From: Owenia fusiformis
Taxonomy: Eukaryota > Annelida > Polychaeta > Sabellida > Oweniidae
DNA: 64,000 nt
Direction: 5' to 3'
NCBI GenBank assembly: GCA_903813345.2
Contig: CAIIXF020000003.1
Location: 10,492,931-10,556,930, forward strand
Shown in pieces: positions 21,880-32,914 of the stretch. The position numbers and the translations under genes were made by a program. The notes beneath the pieces are model-generated. The model did no database searches. It had not been told where the DNA came from and saw only the letters and a program-made list of their open reading frames with translations. How positions within the stretch are numbered: position 1 is the first letter of the stretch; every line of letters begins with the position of its first letter.

Positions 21880-22410
21880 ACTTTACCTTTACAGAAATAA
21901 CATACGATATAGTTCCAAGAATATGACATGCACATGATAATATGTAAATACATATCATAACTTAACAATTACAAAAAAAGAGATAGAGGCTGATAATGTA
22001 TGCTTTTGATAATAGTGTAGAATAGAATATGACATCCACAAGAGAACATGTAAATGCATGTTGTAACTTTACTGTTACAATATAAGATAGAAGTTAATAA
22101 CTTTATACCTTTGATAATAATTCATAAATATAAAACATAAAATAGAAGTAAATAAGTGTACACTTTTGATAATAGTTCCCAGAATATAGTAATACAAAAG
22201 TTAATACATAATAATAATAATAATTGTATACCTTTGATAAAAGTTCTAAGAATATGACATCCACAAGAGAACATGTAAATACTCATTGTAATTTTACTAT
22301 TAAAACAAAAGATAGAAGTTAATTTGTATACCTTTGATAATAGTACTAAAAATATGACATACCCAAGCGAATATGTAAATACATATTGTAACTTTACTAT
22401 ACTACAATAG
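21880..22410 (+). repeat. ~100-bp satellite, left array
   Basis: About five degenerate units carrying 'GACATCCACAAGAGAACATG', 'GTAAATACATATTGTAACTT' and 'TATACCTTTGATAATAGTTC'. The spacing of GACATxCxCAAG between 22256 and 22356 is 100 bp. Directly continued, in the same orientation, at 32133-32835 after the 9.7-kb inverted-arm structure. Confidence 0.85.
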
Positions 22411-23576
22411 AAACAGGATCTTAAGAGGTTCTGGACAAATCATTTGATTCTGGACTTGACATATTTTTTTCCAACGAAATCACATCCAAGGGTTGAATTT
22501 TTATTGGATATTTAGAGAGCGAGTCCTGTATTGATTTCAATAAAAAGGTTAAAATAGAACGCTATTTGAGAGTTAATCTTATACTTTCATTACATTGATA
22601 AATTAAGGCAAATTCTGAAAAATTTTAAAGTGCATTTTTTATGAAATATTATCCAAGTATTTAGATGAAACGGTCTTATTTAAATACAAATCATAACATG
22701 ATGATATTTTTTCATAAAATATTTCTTCAAGAAATTCAATTGAAGGCTCAAGATAAAACGAGCTAATTTAGGTGAAAACCCTTACATGATGATGTGTTTT
22801 CATGACTTCTTTCATAAAATTCCATCAAGGGGTGAAAATAAAATGATCGAATTTAAGTGATTTAAGGATCACGAGGATAGGTTTTCTTGGATATTTTCTA
22901 TGAAATCCCATCCAGTGGTCAAGGTAAAATTTTTATTTGGTATATTTGGTCACGTGTTCGAACCCATAGAACCATATAGGAACGTCATTTTGAATGTTAC
23001 GTGATAAATCCATATAAGGCTTTTAGAACAATGTGGGGAAAGATGAGGGGAAACCCCTGACACCTGTTCACGATTTTATCCGAACGTTCATCGGATCATT
23101 TCGGTTTTTATGCACTTCATTATTTTACCGAAGTTTGCCGATTCGATTCGTCGTATTTCGGAATATTGGGGACAATTTTATACTCCATTGGGAGTATTTT
23201 TAATCTACTTCTTATTACGAAGATTCCCGAACCTTGTTCGGATTAATCCGGATTTTCTGACCTACTTCATCTACCGAGATTTAACGAGTTTACATTCGGC
23301 TCATTTCGGAATCCTGGTGACAATTTTATACTCCATTGGAGTATTTTTGATCTACTTCTCTGGATTTTTGATCTACTTCTTATGACGAAGATTCCCGAAT
23401 CAGTTCGGATTAATCCGGATTTTCTGACCTACTTTATCTACCGAGATTTAACGAGTTAACATTCGTCTCATTTCGGAATCCTGGTGACAATTTTATACTC
23501 CATTGGAGTATTTTTGATCTACTTTTTCTGGATTTTGCCCTACTTATTATAAGTTGACAGCAAGCAAATCAAAAAG

Positions 23577-23653
23577 TTCGCCATGAACGGGTTTCGATCG
23601 ACTAACCTAGAGAGTGGAAGCTAAACACGCTAGCCATGAGGCTAACGTTCACC
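23577..23653 (-). other. tRNA-like module with Pol III A and B boxes
   Basis: The minus strand reads an A-box-like 'TAGCCTCATGGCTAGC' (complement of 23629-23644) and a B-box-like 'GATCGAAACCC' (complement of 23589-23599). I could not fold a full cloverleaf, so it is a tRNA-derived relic or SINE head and not a tRNA. Confidence 0.5.
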
Positions 23654-23762
23654 TGTGTGAGATGATAAAAGTATCATATATTTATACCGAGCGTCAATTT
23701 AGAATGATCTTCGCTTTTGACTCCACTTAGATACAACTCGTCAGTTGTATCCAGAATAGGTG

Positions 23763-23822
23763 AACGCCTATGGTGTTAGTGAATAACCAAATCCCAGGCG
23801 AGTGGTTCGTATCCCACCGTGA
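23763..23822 (+). other. Second tRNA-like module, opposite orientation
   Basis: A D-arm/A-box-like 'TATGGTGTTAGTG' (23769-23781) and B box 'GGTTCGTATCC' (23804-23814) lie ~35 bp apart, within tRNA spacing. The anticodon arm is not recognisable. Both modules begin with GGTGAACG and face each other. Confidence 0.5.
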
Positions 23823-23865
23823 TATGTTATTTTTGCTTTATTAATACGACAGAAAGGAGCAAGGT

Positions 23866-25826
23866 GTAGGTTTGAAAACAAGACGTACGTTTATTTCAAT
23901 ACAGTTTTAGAAACATTAACCTCTGATAATTGAAGGATTTCCACTTCTGAAGCGCGACTAGATCTAAGAAGTTCATTAATCAAGACAGTGTAAACCTTTT
24001 AGATATATGTTAGACAATGTACACGCCCCGTGTGGAATCAACTAAATGTTACATTTTGGATTTCATTGAGATCCTGTCATAGTCCTAAAATTTATTTTTC
24101 TGGAACATCATTTTTTCAACACTGATACAAATTTCCCTGACATTTCCATGACATGTCTACAGTTTCAAAATTCCCGGACTCTTTGGCCCTTTTTGACCTT
24201 ATTTTAAAATTCTCTGACATTTCAGGCACTTGGAAAATTAAATCAAAACCCTGACATTTCCAGGTGTGTACGAACGCTGGAATTATTCTTAAAATATCCT
24301 TCAAACAAAAGGGCAAAATGCTATGCACAAATACTCTAATTTAGTTTGTATTGTAATGCGTTGTATTACATTGCATTGCATTGTATTGTGTATTTATTTG
24401 AGTGTCCGTTGACGGTAAAGAAGGCATTTAAAAGTTATTTGTGAAACTTAATAAACTTAATAAACAATACTTTAACAAAATTCTGTTATGGCAAAGTATA
24501 TTTCATTTTTTCTCTTGTTCTCTACAATCTGCGTTGAGGACACTGAAGCATATGTCTGTATTTTGTTGGTGGGGAACAGCGTATCCTATCGTTCACGGAG
24601 CAAATTCAACTCTCGTTCACGAGTACCTTGTTTTTGGGCTCTTGTCCCAAAGATAACGATTGTATAAGGTTGCATAATCAGGATTATGAGCTTTCATGTT
24701 CTCATAGTTACATCTGTTGTAAAACAAATCTTGTCGCAACCTCTGCGAATCACGACAGCATAACATTTGAATCACGTTGACATCATTGCAAAATTAGGCT
24801 AAATATGCTAAGTCAAGACGTTAATTAGCCCACGAAAGTTCATGGGTAACTTGAGAACTACAAAATACAACCAAATACTTTTCGAACGTACAATAGCAAT
24901 ATTTCTCACCTAACGTCTTCATAGTTTTAGGAACGTATTTTAAACGCATGATAGACAAATATATCAAGATACTATATCTGCCTAAATGAAGTTATCTAGT
25001 GTTTACAAAGTTTTGAAATATATTATATCCAGATCCATCAGAAATTAACTTATCCATTTACATTACTTTACTAGTTCTAGTATCTTGCATGACTCGTTTA
25101 TAAGAATTCTTTAATTCTACCTCGTTCCCAATACGTCCTCAGACAGACAAGAAATTGAAGCCACACCCGTTTGTTTGCGTGGCATATTTATACGTATACG
25201 CACTTTCTCTGATTATTGTCAAACAAATACATTTCAGGAGAAGAACATAAAAAACAAATGCCTGAAACGAATGCCGAAACATAAATCCCAAGTGATTAAG
25301 TATAGAATGTTTTATTCTTTTACGATTTGATAAGAGACCGAGACTAAGAAATTAAATGCGACGAAATATTTTGACAACGTAATTTGTATACTGTTTTATT
25401 CTTAAAGTTCTATGCGATAAATTATTTTATCTGTTTCAAAATGTTTCATTTTATTTTGCCTATATAAAAGAGATTGAAGAAGATAAGATAAACTGTTCCG
25501 TAATATAGATTGTGTTTTAATAACCTTTTTTTAGAATCACAATGTAAAATAAATCTCCCGTTCCTGCCATTCTGGTAACGCCATGCAATGGATGCAATTC
25601 AAAGTGAGAGAGAGATCTATGAATAACAGAATGCGTCCATGCCATTAATTTGGCCAAATACATGGCATGAAACTGACGTAAGTTTAAGTAAGCTACGCCC
25701 CCCGCTTTCTCTGGTAAATTATGACTTTATTTTTCGGAGTAATGGGTTTCGGACAACTGGGTTTCGGAGAACTGGGGTGTACCCGATTACGCTTTGCACG
25801 CCGCTTTAAAATCCCGATGTCTCCAG
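23866..25826. other. Interior of the long-inverted-arm structure, no gene
   Basis: No long ORF. There is a block of degenerate 'CCCTGACATTTCCA' words at 24120-24260, a TTGTATTGCATTGCA-type simple repeat at 24345-24390, and a fragment of the 45-kb element family at about 25118-25150 ('CTACCTCGTTCCCAATACGT', 'CCTCAGACAGA'). Confidence 0.5.
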
Positions 25827-25829
25827 AGG

Positions 25830-26300
25830 TAGTTTAATCCGGTAGCCGACAGGCGTTTCTTGCATTATTGAATACAAGCTAACCTTATATTCGCGAATGC
25901 AACTAACGCCTTCCGGCTACCTGATTAACCCAGTATAATATGACCAAGTCATTTAAATATGAATGGAATAGTGGCAGGTACTATTCGTATTGACATGAGT
26001 TTCCAGTAAAATAATAGGTTAATCCGGTAGCCGACAGGCGTTAGTTGCATTTGCGAATACAAGCTAAGACTATAATTTGGGAATGGAAGATTTCAGCTTC
26101 CGGATTAACCTACCATTCTATGGGCGACTCATTTAAATATGAAAAGAACCTGACAATATTCCATTGATATTTTAATGAATTGCCCATAAAATAGTAAAGT
26201 AGGTTTATCCGGTAGCCGACAGGCGTTAGCGGCATTCGCGAATACAAGCTCCTTTATTTCATAATTTGGGAAATATATATTTTCACAATATTGAAATAGA
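25830..26300 (+). repeat. 185-bp tandem repeat with hairpin core, ~2.5 units
   Basis: 'ATCCGGTAGCCGACAGGCGT' starts units at about 25836, 26021 and 26206, exactly 185 bp apart. Each unit is followed by a 'GCGAATACAAGCT' block. In units 1 and 2 the complement 'CGGCTACC' or 'CTTCCGGATTAACC' closes a long stem ('TTAATCCGG...CCGGATTAA'). 'TCATTTAAATATGAA' fills the rest. The third unit lacks the closing arm. Confidence 0.85.
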
Positions 26301-26339
26301 TGGTGGTTCAAAGTGGAATACATATCATACAAGTGTCAC

Positions 26340-29300
26340 AGATATTTTTAGTGCATATATGGTCTGTCTTTGCATGACTTTGTAGAACATATCAAAACCC
26401 TGGGATCCACAGGGTAACAGTAAGTACATTTCGTTAGATCTTCCGAAGTTCATGCTTCAAAGTTGTCAAAGTTGTAAAAGGGTAATCCTTTTTTGAGTAC
26501 GAAAGCTTACTTTTTGTTCAATAGCCTTTCCCAGCTGCTAATCTTTTGAGTGCATCGTGCATTCAACGAATTGTATTCACTTATTAACCAATCAGTGCCA
26601 GGAACAAAATGCACGCTTACTTTTTGGGCTAAGTTTAGTGTTTTATGAAGCATGCTACATACAAATGTTACGCTTTTGCTCATTTACTTTGAGAACTATC
26701 TATAGGTACACATTACCAATTGACTCCTAGATTTGAGTGAACAAGTACCTCGTATTTTTCATTTTTCGATATTTTGAGATTTGTTGGCTGATGAGTAACT
26801 TGATATTTTATGTCTAAATATATTAAAGTGGTTAATAGTAATAGTTTTATTGTACACCATAAACTGTTAACGTTTTAGAATTGGGACACAATATATATTT
26901 GAGTCTTACTCTAAACTCGGTGGTTTGTTTGTTAGTATGTTTTCTTAACAGCTCAATAACTGTTGTATTAATAAGGCGTTATACTATGAAAAAAAGATTG
27001 AACGATGTAGGAATAGGCAGAGGGAGTATCACACTACCCTACCACGTGAACACATTTAAAAAGAATACAGGGTACAGTTAAGTTGCAAATAGAGCGGGTA
27101 TTCTTTGTCCTTTTCCATAGGACTTTTCTGGTGATAGTGCGTTGCAAACTGCTCGATGAATCTATACAATGTAAAATCTAGTATTCCTCCAGAACTATGG
27201 AAATAAACAAAGGTCCTCCATTTGCAACTTCACTGTAGCCTGTATTCCTTTTAAAGAAATACGGGCTTCAGTATTGGGGTATAGTAGTTTGATTTTTCAA
27301 TATATCACTAATCTAGCTTCTTTCCTTGAAAAAACATGAGTTTTGATGTACGTATATCAAACATGGGCCACTGCACTATATTGAACCAGGGTGCCGGTGT
27401 TACATAATGTGATTTTATGGGCCATCATACAACCACCTCTTGCCCACTTTATTCATGTTTTGGATTACAGTTTATACACAATGCATAAACAGCATGAAAC
27501 AATCATTTCTACTTGTGGATTAGATTTGTATACATCTCTTTGTGAACTGAGTGTTATGTTCAATATGTGAAAATATCATGGACTTAAATTGTACTTATAT
27601 TTATAACCTGACCACATTTGCATATGTTCAACAACTGACTGAGTGATCGAGTTCATCAAACAATGTTCGTAATAGAGGTCATGAACTTTGCTTAATCCTA
27701 TTTCTGCAACTGACTCATATTATGCATCTTATTATATAATATTATATGATTTATTTTGATTAGCAGTGTCTCATTAGCCATTGGTGGCTCGAGGCTTTTT
27801 GGATGATTGTACAGATGTATATGTATGAAATTAAGCATGCGACACTTAAATAAAAAACAATACAATATTAAGCTTATAAACTTGCTGATCATATGATTTT
27901 AATATTTTAATACTACATGATACTCATATCAAAATACCAATGTATTTGTGAACAACTCTTACGTTTGATATTGTACGAATTTTCTGATTTGCTGTAGTAG
28001 TCGTAAATGCAACATATAACAATGTTATGTTACTTTGTGTCATATGAAAAATAAATTCGTACAAAGATGAGTTTTATTTCGTTTGTTATTCAATGTAGAA
28101 TACACGTTGTACATTATTTCATGTATAGGATATTGACAATAATCAGACTATCGTATTACAATACAGAAGAATAAAAGAGATAATGATATATGCATTCTAA
28201 TTTGAGATTGACATGCGTAAAGGTATCAATATTTTATCTAGTATTTCATTTTATCCCTCCCATCCCATCCCACCCGCTCATCAGCAATCCCAAGAAAATT
28301 CGTTCGGTGCTTTTAAATGTTAATAGTTCGGTTGAGTTTTAAAAATAAATCTTAAGCACTTTAAATCTAGATAAAATATTCATGATTTGATTGTGATTAT
28401 CATTTCTAATTATTACATGACGGTTCCATTACATTCAATGCGTATCTAATCCTCATAGTTTATACTCGATTTTCGACAGGTAAAGGTAATATATCAACCC
28501 TCGGTCCCTACTATTTCTCGTGTAGATATATTGCATAACTTTCTCAGATATATCCTGTATATTAAATACATTAAATAACATTATATATGTTAGTCTCAGC
28601 CTAGACAGTATATATATCAATTTTATTGGATAATGCCATGGGCTTTCCCACGATAATGCGTAAATTCGAATGAACTTGAAATGAAATTCAACATCCAAAA
28701 TGTGTTAATTTGATCATCCACCGTGTAACTAAAAGCATATTCATGGCCTATTTGCCTTAAAATACGATTGTGATTATGATTTCGAATTCTGTTCTCCATA
28801 TGTAAAATCTAGAAACATAACAGAGTTAAGTTACACGAAATTCAGCCAACTTGAACATGAAGTCTTGTCAATTTACTTAATCGTTGATTGATTTCTAGGT
28901 TTATTAGAATTAAAAGAACGAACGTTTCATCAAACGAGTCCTATATTCAATATCTATTCGTTGGGCCCATTCTTTAAATGTAACTATATTCTTTTAACTT
29001 TAAAAGTATCTGTTTAGTGCTACTTTAACATATATTCATTATTTTTATCCGCACAACAGTATCAAACGTTAATGCACAACTAGCCATGCCAAGACATGGC
29101 CACTACCCTCGTCCAAAGTAAAATACAAGGTCCTCATTCTTTAATGATTATGTTTCAATTGATTTAGTTTAGTGATTTAAATGTAGGAAAATGAGTCGCT
29201 GTGATGTCATATCTGGCGCAGCAATTTCAGAGTCACTGCAAAAAATTGAAACATCAGTCGGATCATAAGACTAAATAAAAAAGCTATTTAGGGATGAATA

Positions 29301-29925
29301 ACATTCGGTGAAATCCGTGATATCGTTATATCATTCGTTAATTGTCAAAGCTGCGCCCATTTCTCGGTGCAGGCAGATATAAGGCGGCCAGACTGGGCAT
29401 ACACAAAATGTATTGTATGTGCTCCTTAGGTTGCACTCGGGTGCTATCAACATCGAACACACACACGTTTAAGATACACAGAGATAATTAAGGGATGAGT
29501 GACAAAGGGATGTTAAAAACAGGTGGCTATTGCAATTGATATTTTAATGTAACTTTAGTATGTAAGAATCTTTTCATCAATAAAAATAACATCTTAGATA
29601 TTACAGCTACATGTACAATGTGAGTGTATTTTAAAATGTAGTACATAGCTAGTTCCATCTATCAAGATGTCTGATGACAAAAAGCTCAATTTTCCTTGAT
29701 GTCGTGGTCAATGGGACTTTAACACGTGAACTAATGTTTTTTATTTTTTTGTTTTAAAGTCACTTATAGCAAACCTAATCTAACAATTATCTCACTATAT
29801 GCTTATGACATATTCATGTATACGTTGTTTGTCTTTTTTCAAATCAACCCACGGAAATATGCAATACACCAAGTTAAAAAAGTGGTACGAATCATAAAAG
29901 CGACGTTGGGTGTTTCACTAGTAAT
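26340..29925. other. Interior, no feature recognised
   Basis: AT-rich, only short open frames without recognisable domains. No repeat family from elsewhere in the window was noticed. Confidence 0.45.
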
Positions 29926-29929
29926 TTTT

Positions 29930-30480
29930 ATATGAAAAATCTAGAAATATTACCCAAATTAAACTATGACTATTCAAAAGAAGACATTCAAATCTATATT
30001 ATGTAAAAAAATCAAAGGACGATTCTCGGTTTGGAGAACAGCCTCCTGGGCTAAAAAAAATTTCATGAAAAATATAGAAATATTACCCAAATTAAACTAT
30101 GAATATTCAAAAGAGGACAATTAAATCTACAAGATGTAAAAATAACAAATTGGTCTGAAGCAGGGATAATGCTCAAATAGACCGATTCAATAAAATACAA
30201 GTCTCGATTTGGGGAAAGAAGTTCATCAGTGTACTGCGCTAATAGTTTTTTGCGAAAAATCTAGAAATATTACCCAAATTAAATTATGACGATTCAAAAG
30301 AAGACATTCAAATCTATATTATGTAAAAAAATCAAATTTGTCCGAAGCAGGGATAATGCTCATTTAGATTGATGAACTTCGTTCTCCAAACCGAGAATCG
30401 TCCTTTGTCCGAAGCAGGGATAACGCTCAATTAGAGTGACGAACTTTGTTCTCCAAACCGAGAATGGTCTTCTATGAAAA
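29930..30480. repeat. Degenerate local repeat with 26-bp perfect inverted pair
   Basis: Three direct copies of 'CTAGAAATATTACCCAAATT' or a near variant lie near 29941, 30074 and 30262. 'CCGAAGCAGGGATAA' recurs at 30343 and 30409. A perfect 26-bp inverted pair ('GGACGATTCTCGGTTTGGAG' core) lies at 30014-30039 and 30381-30406. Non-coding. Confidence 0.8.
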
Positions 30481-30695
30481 AAGTTATGAAAACACATCAC
30501 CAGATCATGTAAAGCTGTTTTACCTAAAAGATCGTTTTATCTTCACCATTCGATTGGATTTCATGAAAAAATATTTTTATGAAAAAATAGGATTTGTAGG
30601 ATATCGACGCTCTAACATGTAGTTTTAATCACACGCAGGTATCTGGTTTTATTGCGTGTAGAATGTATCGATATCAGGACCGCTACATGCCAGTG

Positions 30696-32132
30696 ACCTT
30701 GCTCCTTTCTGTCGTATTAAAAAAGCAAAAATAACATATCACGGTGGGGTGCGAACCACTCGCCTGGGACTTGGTTATTCACTAGTACCATAGGCGTTCA
30801 TCTATTCTGGATTCAACTGACGAGTTGTATTTACGTGCAGTCAAAAGTGAAGATCATTTTGAATTGACGCTTGGTATAAATATATAATACTTTTATCCTT
30901 TCGTATCGGTTGCACGTTAGCCTCATGGCTAACGTGCCTAGCTTCCATGCTCTAGGTTAGTCGATCGAGACCCGTTCATGGCGAATTTTTTGATTTGCTT
31001 GTTGTAAAGATATAATAAGTAGGGCAAAATCCAGAAAAAGTAGATCAAAAATACTCCAATGGAGTATAAAATTGTCACCAGGATTCCGAAATGAGACGAA
31101 TGTAAACTCGTTAAATCTCGGTAGATGAAGTAGGTCTGAAAATCCGGATTAATCCGAACAAGGTTCGGAAATCTTCGTCATAAGAAGTAGATCAAAAATA
31201 CTCCAATGGAGTATAAAATTGTCACCAGGATTCCGAAATGAGCCGAATGTAAACTCGTTAAATCTCGGTAGATGAAGTAGGTCAGAAAATCCGGATTAAT
31301 CCGAACAAGGTTCGGGAATCTTCGTAATAAGAAGTAGATTAAAAATACTCCCAATGGAGTATAAAATTGTCCCCAATATTCCGAAATACGACGAATCGAA
31401 TCGGCAAACTTCGGTAAAATAATGAAGTGCATAAAAACCGAAATGATCCGATGAACGTTCGGATAAAATCGTGAACAGGTGTCAGGGGTTTCCCCTCATC
31501 TTTCCCCACATTGTTCTAAAAGCCTTATATGGATTTATCACGTAACATTCAAAATGACGTTCCTATATGGTTCTATGGGTTCGAACACGTGACCAAATAT
31601 ACCAAATAAAAATTTTACCTTGACCACTGGATGGGATTTCATAGAAAATATCCAAGAAAACCTATCCTCGTGATCCTTAAATCACTTAAATTCGATCATT
31701 TTATTTTCACCCCTTGATGGAATTTTATGAAAGAAGTCATGAAAACACATCATCATGTAAGGGATTTCACCTAAATTAGCTCGTTTTATCTTGAGCCTTC
31801 AATTGAATTTCTTGAAGAAATATTTTATGAAAAAATATCATCATGTTATGATTTGTATTTAAATAAGACCGTTTCATCTAAATACTTGGATAATATTTCA
31901 TAAAAAATGCACTTTAAAATTTTTCAGAATTTGCCTTAATTTATCAATGTAATGAAAGTATAAGATTAACTCTCAAATAGCGTTCTATTTTAACCTTTTT
32001 ATTGAAATCAATACAGGACTCGCTCTCTAAATATCCAATAAAAATTCAACCCTTGGATGTGATTTCGTTGGAAAAAAAATATGTCAAGTCCAGAATCAAA
32101 TGATTTGTCCAGAACCTCTTAAGATCCTGTTT
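30696..32132 (-). repeat. Right inverted arm
   Basis: Mirror copy of 22411-23865. It carries the same two tRNA-like modules. The plus-strand one has A box 'TAGCCTCATGGCTAAC' (30918-30933) and B box 'GATCGAGACCC' (30963-30973). The minus-strand one spans about 30738-30800. A perfect 11-bp stem with TCAT loop (GCACGTTAGCC/GGCTAACGTGC, 30912-30937) overlaps the first A box. Confidence 0.8.
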
Positions 32133-32835
32133 AGATAGCATTTGATAACTGTATATATTTGATAATTTTTCTAAGAATATGACATACACAAGAGCATATG
32201 TAAACACATATTGTAACGTTACTATAACAACATAAGATAGAAGTTAATAATTGTTTACCGTTGATAATAGTTCAAGGATATGACATCCACAAGAGAACAT
32301 GTAAATGCATATTGTAATTTTACTGTGACAATATTAGATAAAAGTTATTAACTTCAAACCGTTGATAATAGTTCTAAGAATATGACATACACAAGGAAAT
32401 ATGTAAATACATATTGTAATTTTACTATTAAAACATATAAAGATAGAAATTAATGATTTTATACCTTTTTGATACTAGTTCATGAATATTACATACACAA
32501 GGGGAAATGTTAATACATATTGTTATTTTACAATAACAACATGATAGAAGTTAATAATTGTATACCTTTGATAATAGTTCAAGAATATGACATACACAAG
32601 ATAATGTGTAAATACATATTGTAAGTTTACTATTAAAACAAGAGATAGAAGTTAATTTGTATACCTTTGATAATAGTTCTAAGAATATGACATATACACA
32701 ATGGAATATGTAAATACATATTGTAGCTGTACTGTTACAATATAAAATAGAAGTAGATAAGTGTACACTTTTGATAATTGTTCCCAGAATATAGTAATAC
32801 ACAAGTTAATATATAGAAGTTAATAATTGTATACG
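32133..32835 (+). repeat. ~100-bp satellite, right array
   Basis: About seven units. GACAT.CACAAG-type anchors at 32181, 32282, 32394, 32589 and 32689 are ~100 bp apart or multiples of this. It has the same orientation as the 21.9-kb array. Confidence 0.85.
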
Positions 32836-32849
32836 ATTTCCAGCACCGG

Positions 32850-32905
32850 CGCCCGGCCGATGAGTACTTTGTTCATACAATTTCGAACAAAATACTCAAT
32901 CGGTG
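32850..32905. mobile_element. Core of a hairpin MITE related to 52798-52928
   Basis: 'CCGGCGCCCGGCCGATGAGT' plus 'GAACAAAATACTCAATCGG' form an inverted pair. The same GGCG.CTGGCCGAT...GAACAAAATACTCAATCG order is found at 52827-52893. The terminal repeats are missing here. Confidence 0.6.
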
Positions 32906-32914
32906 TTTTTAATT

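Larger units (their letters stand above)
22411..23865 (+). repeat. Left inverted arm
   Basis: Contains, in order: the AAACAGGATCTTAAGAGG terminus; AT-rich DNA; an ATCGG/CCGAA-rich segment with imperfect tandem units starting 'TTTCGGAAT' at 23156, 23304 and 23471 (spacings 148 and 167 bp); then two tRNA-like modules in opposite orientations (about 23577-23653 on minus, 23763-23822 on plus). The 91-codon open frame at 23110 runs through the tandem units, is matched only by the mirrored frame in the right arm, and is probably not a gene. Confidence 0.8.
22411..32132. mobile_element. 9.7-kb structure with ~1.45-kb inverted arms
   Basis: The left arm 22411-23865 and right arm 30696-32132 are inverted copies. 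The outer ~1.1 kb is nearly identical, and the inner ~330 bp (tRNA-like part) visibly more divergent. The outermost bases are AAACAGGATCTTAAGAGG on each side. Both flanks are the same ~100-bp satellite in the same orientation, as expected if a long-TIR element had inserted into the array. The 6.8-kb interior has no long ORF and so no transposase. No clean TSD adjoins the arms (ATAG lies at 22407-22410 and 32135-32138, but not flush). It could be a non-autonomous long-TIR or fold-back element, or an inverted segmental duplication. Confidence 0.7.

Noticed and set aside
23110-23385. 91-codon frame, repeated as 84 codons at 31178-31432 on minus
   Set aside because: The two frames are the same DNA in the inverted arms. 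The protein is itself a tandem repeat of the nucleotide units, with no independent evidence of coding.
22411-32132. Polinton/Maverick interpretation of the long-TIR structure
   Set aside because: Long TIRs would fit, but no polymerase, integrase, ATPase or capsid-like ORF exists inside and no 6-bp duplication was found.
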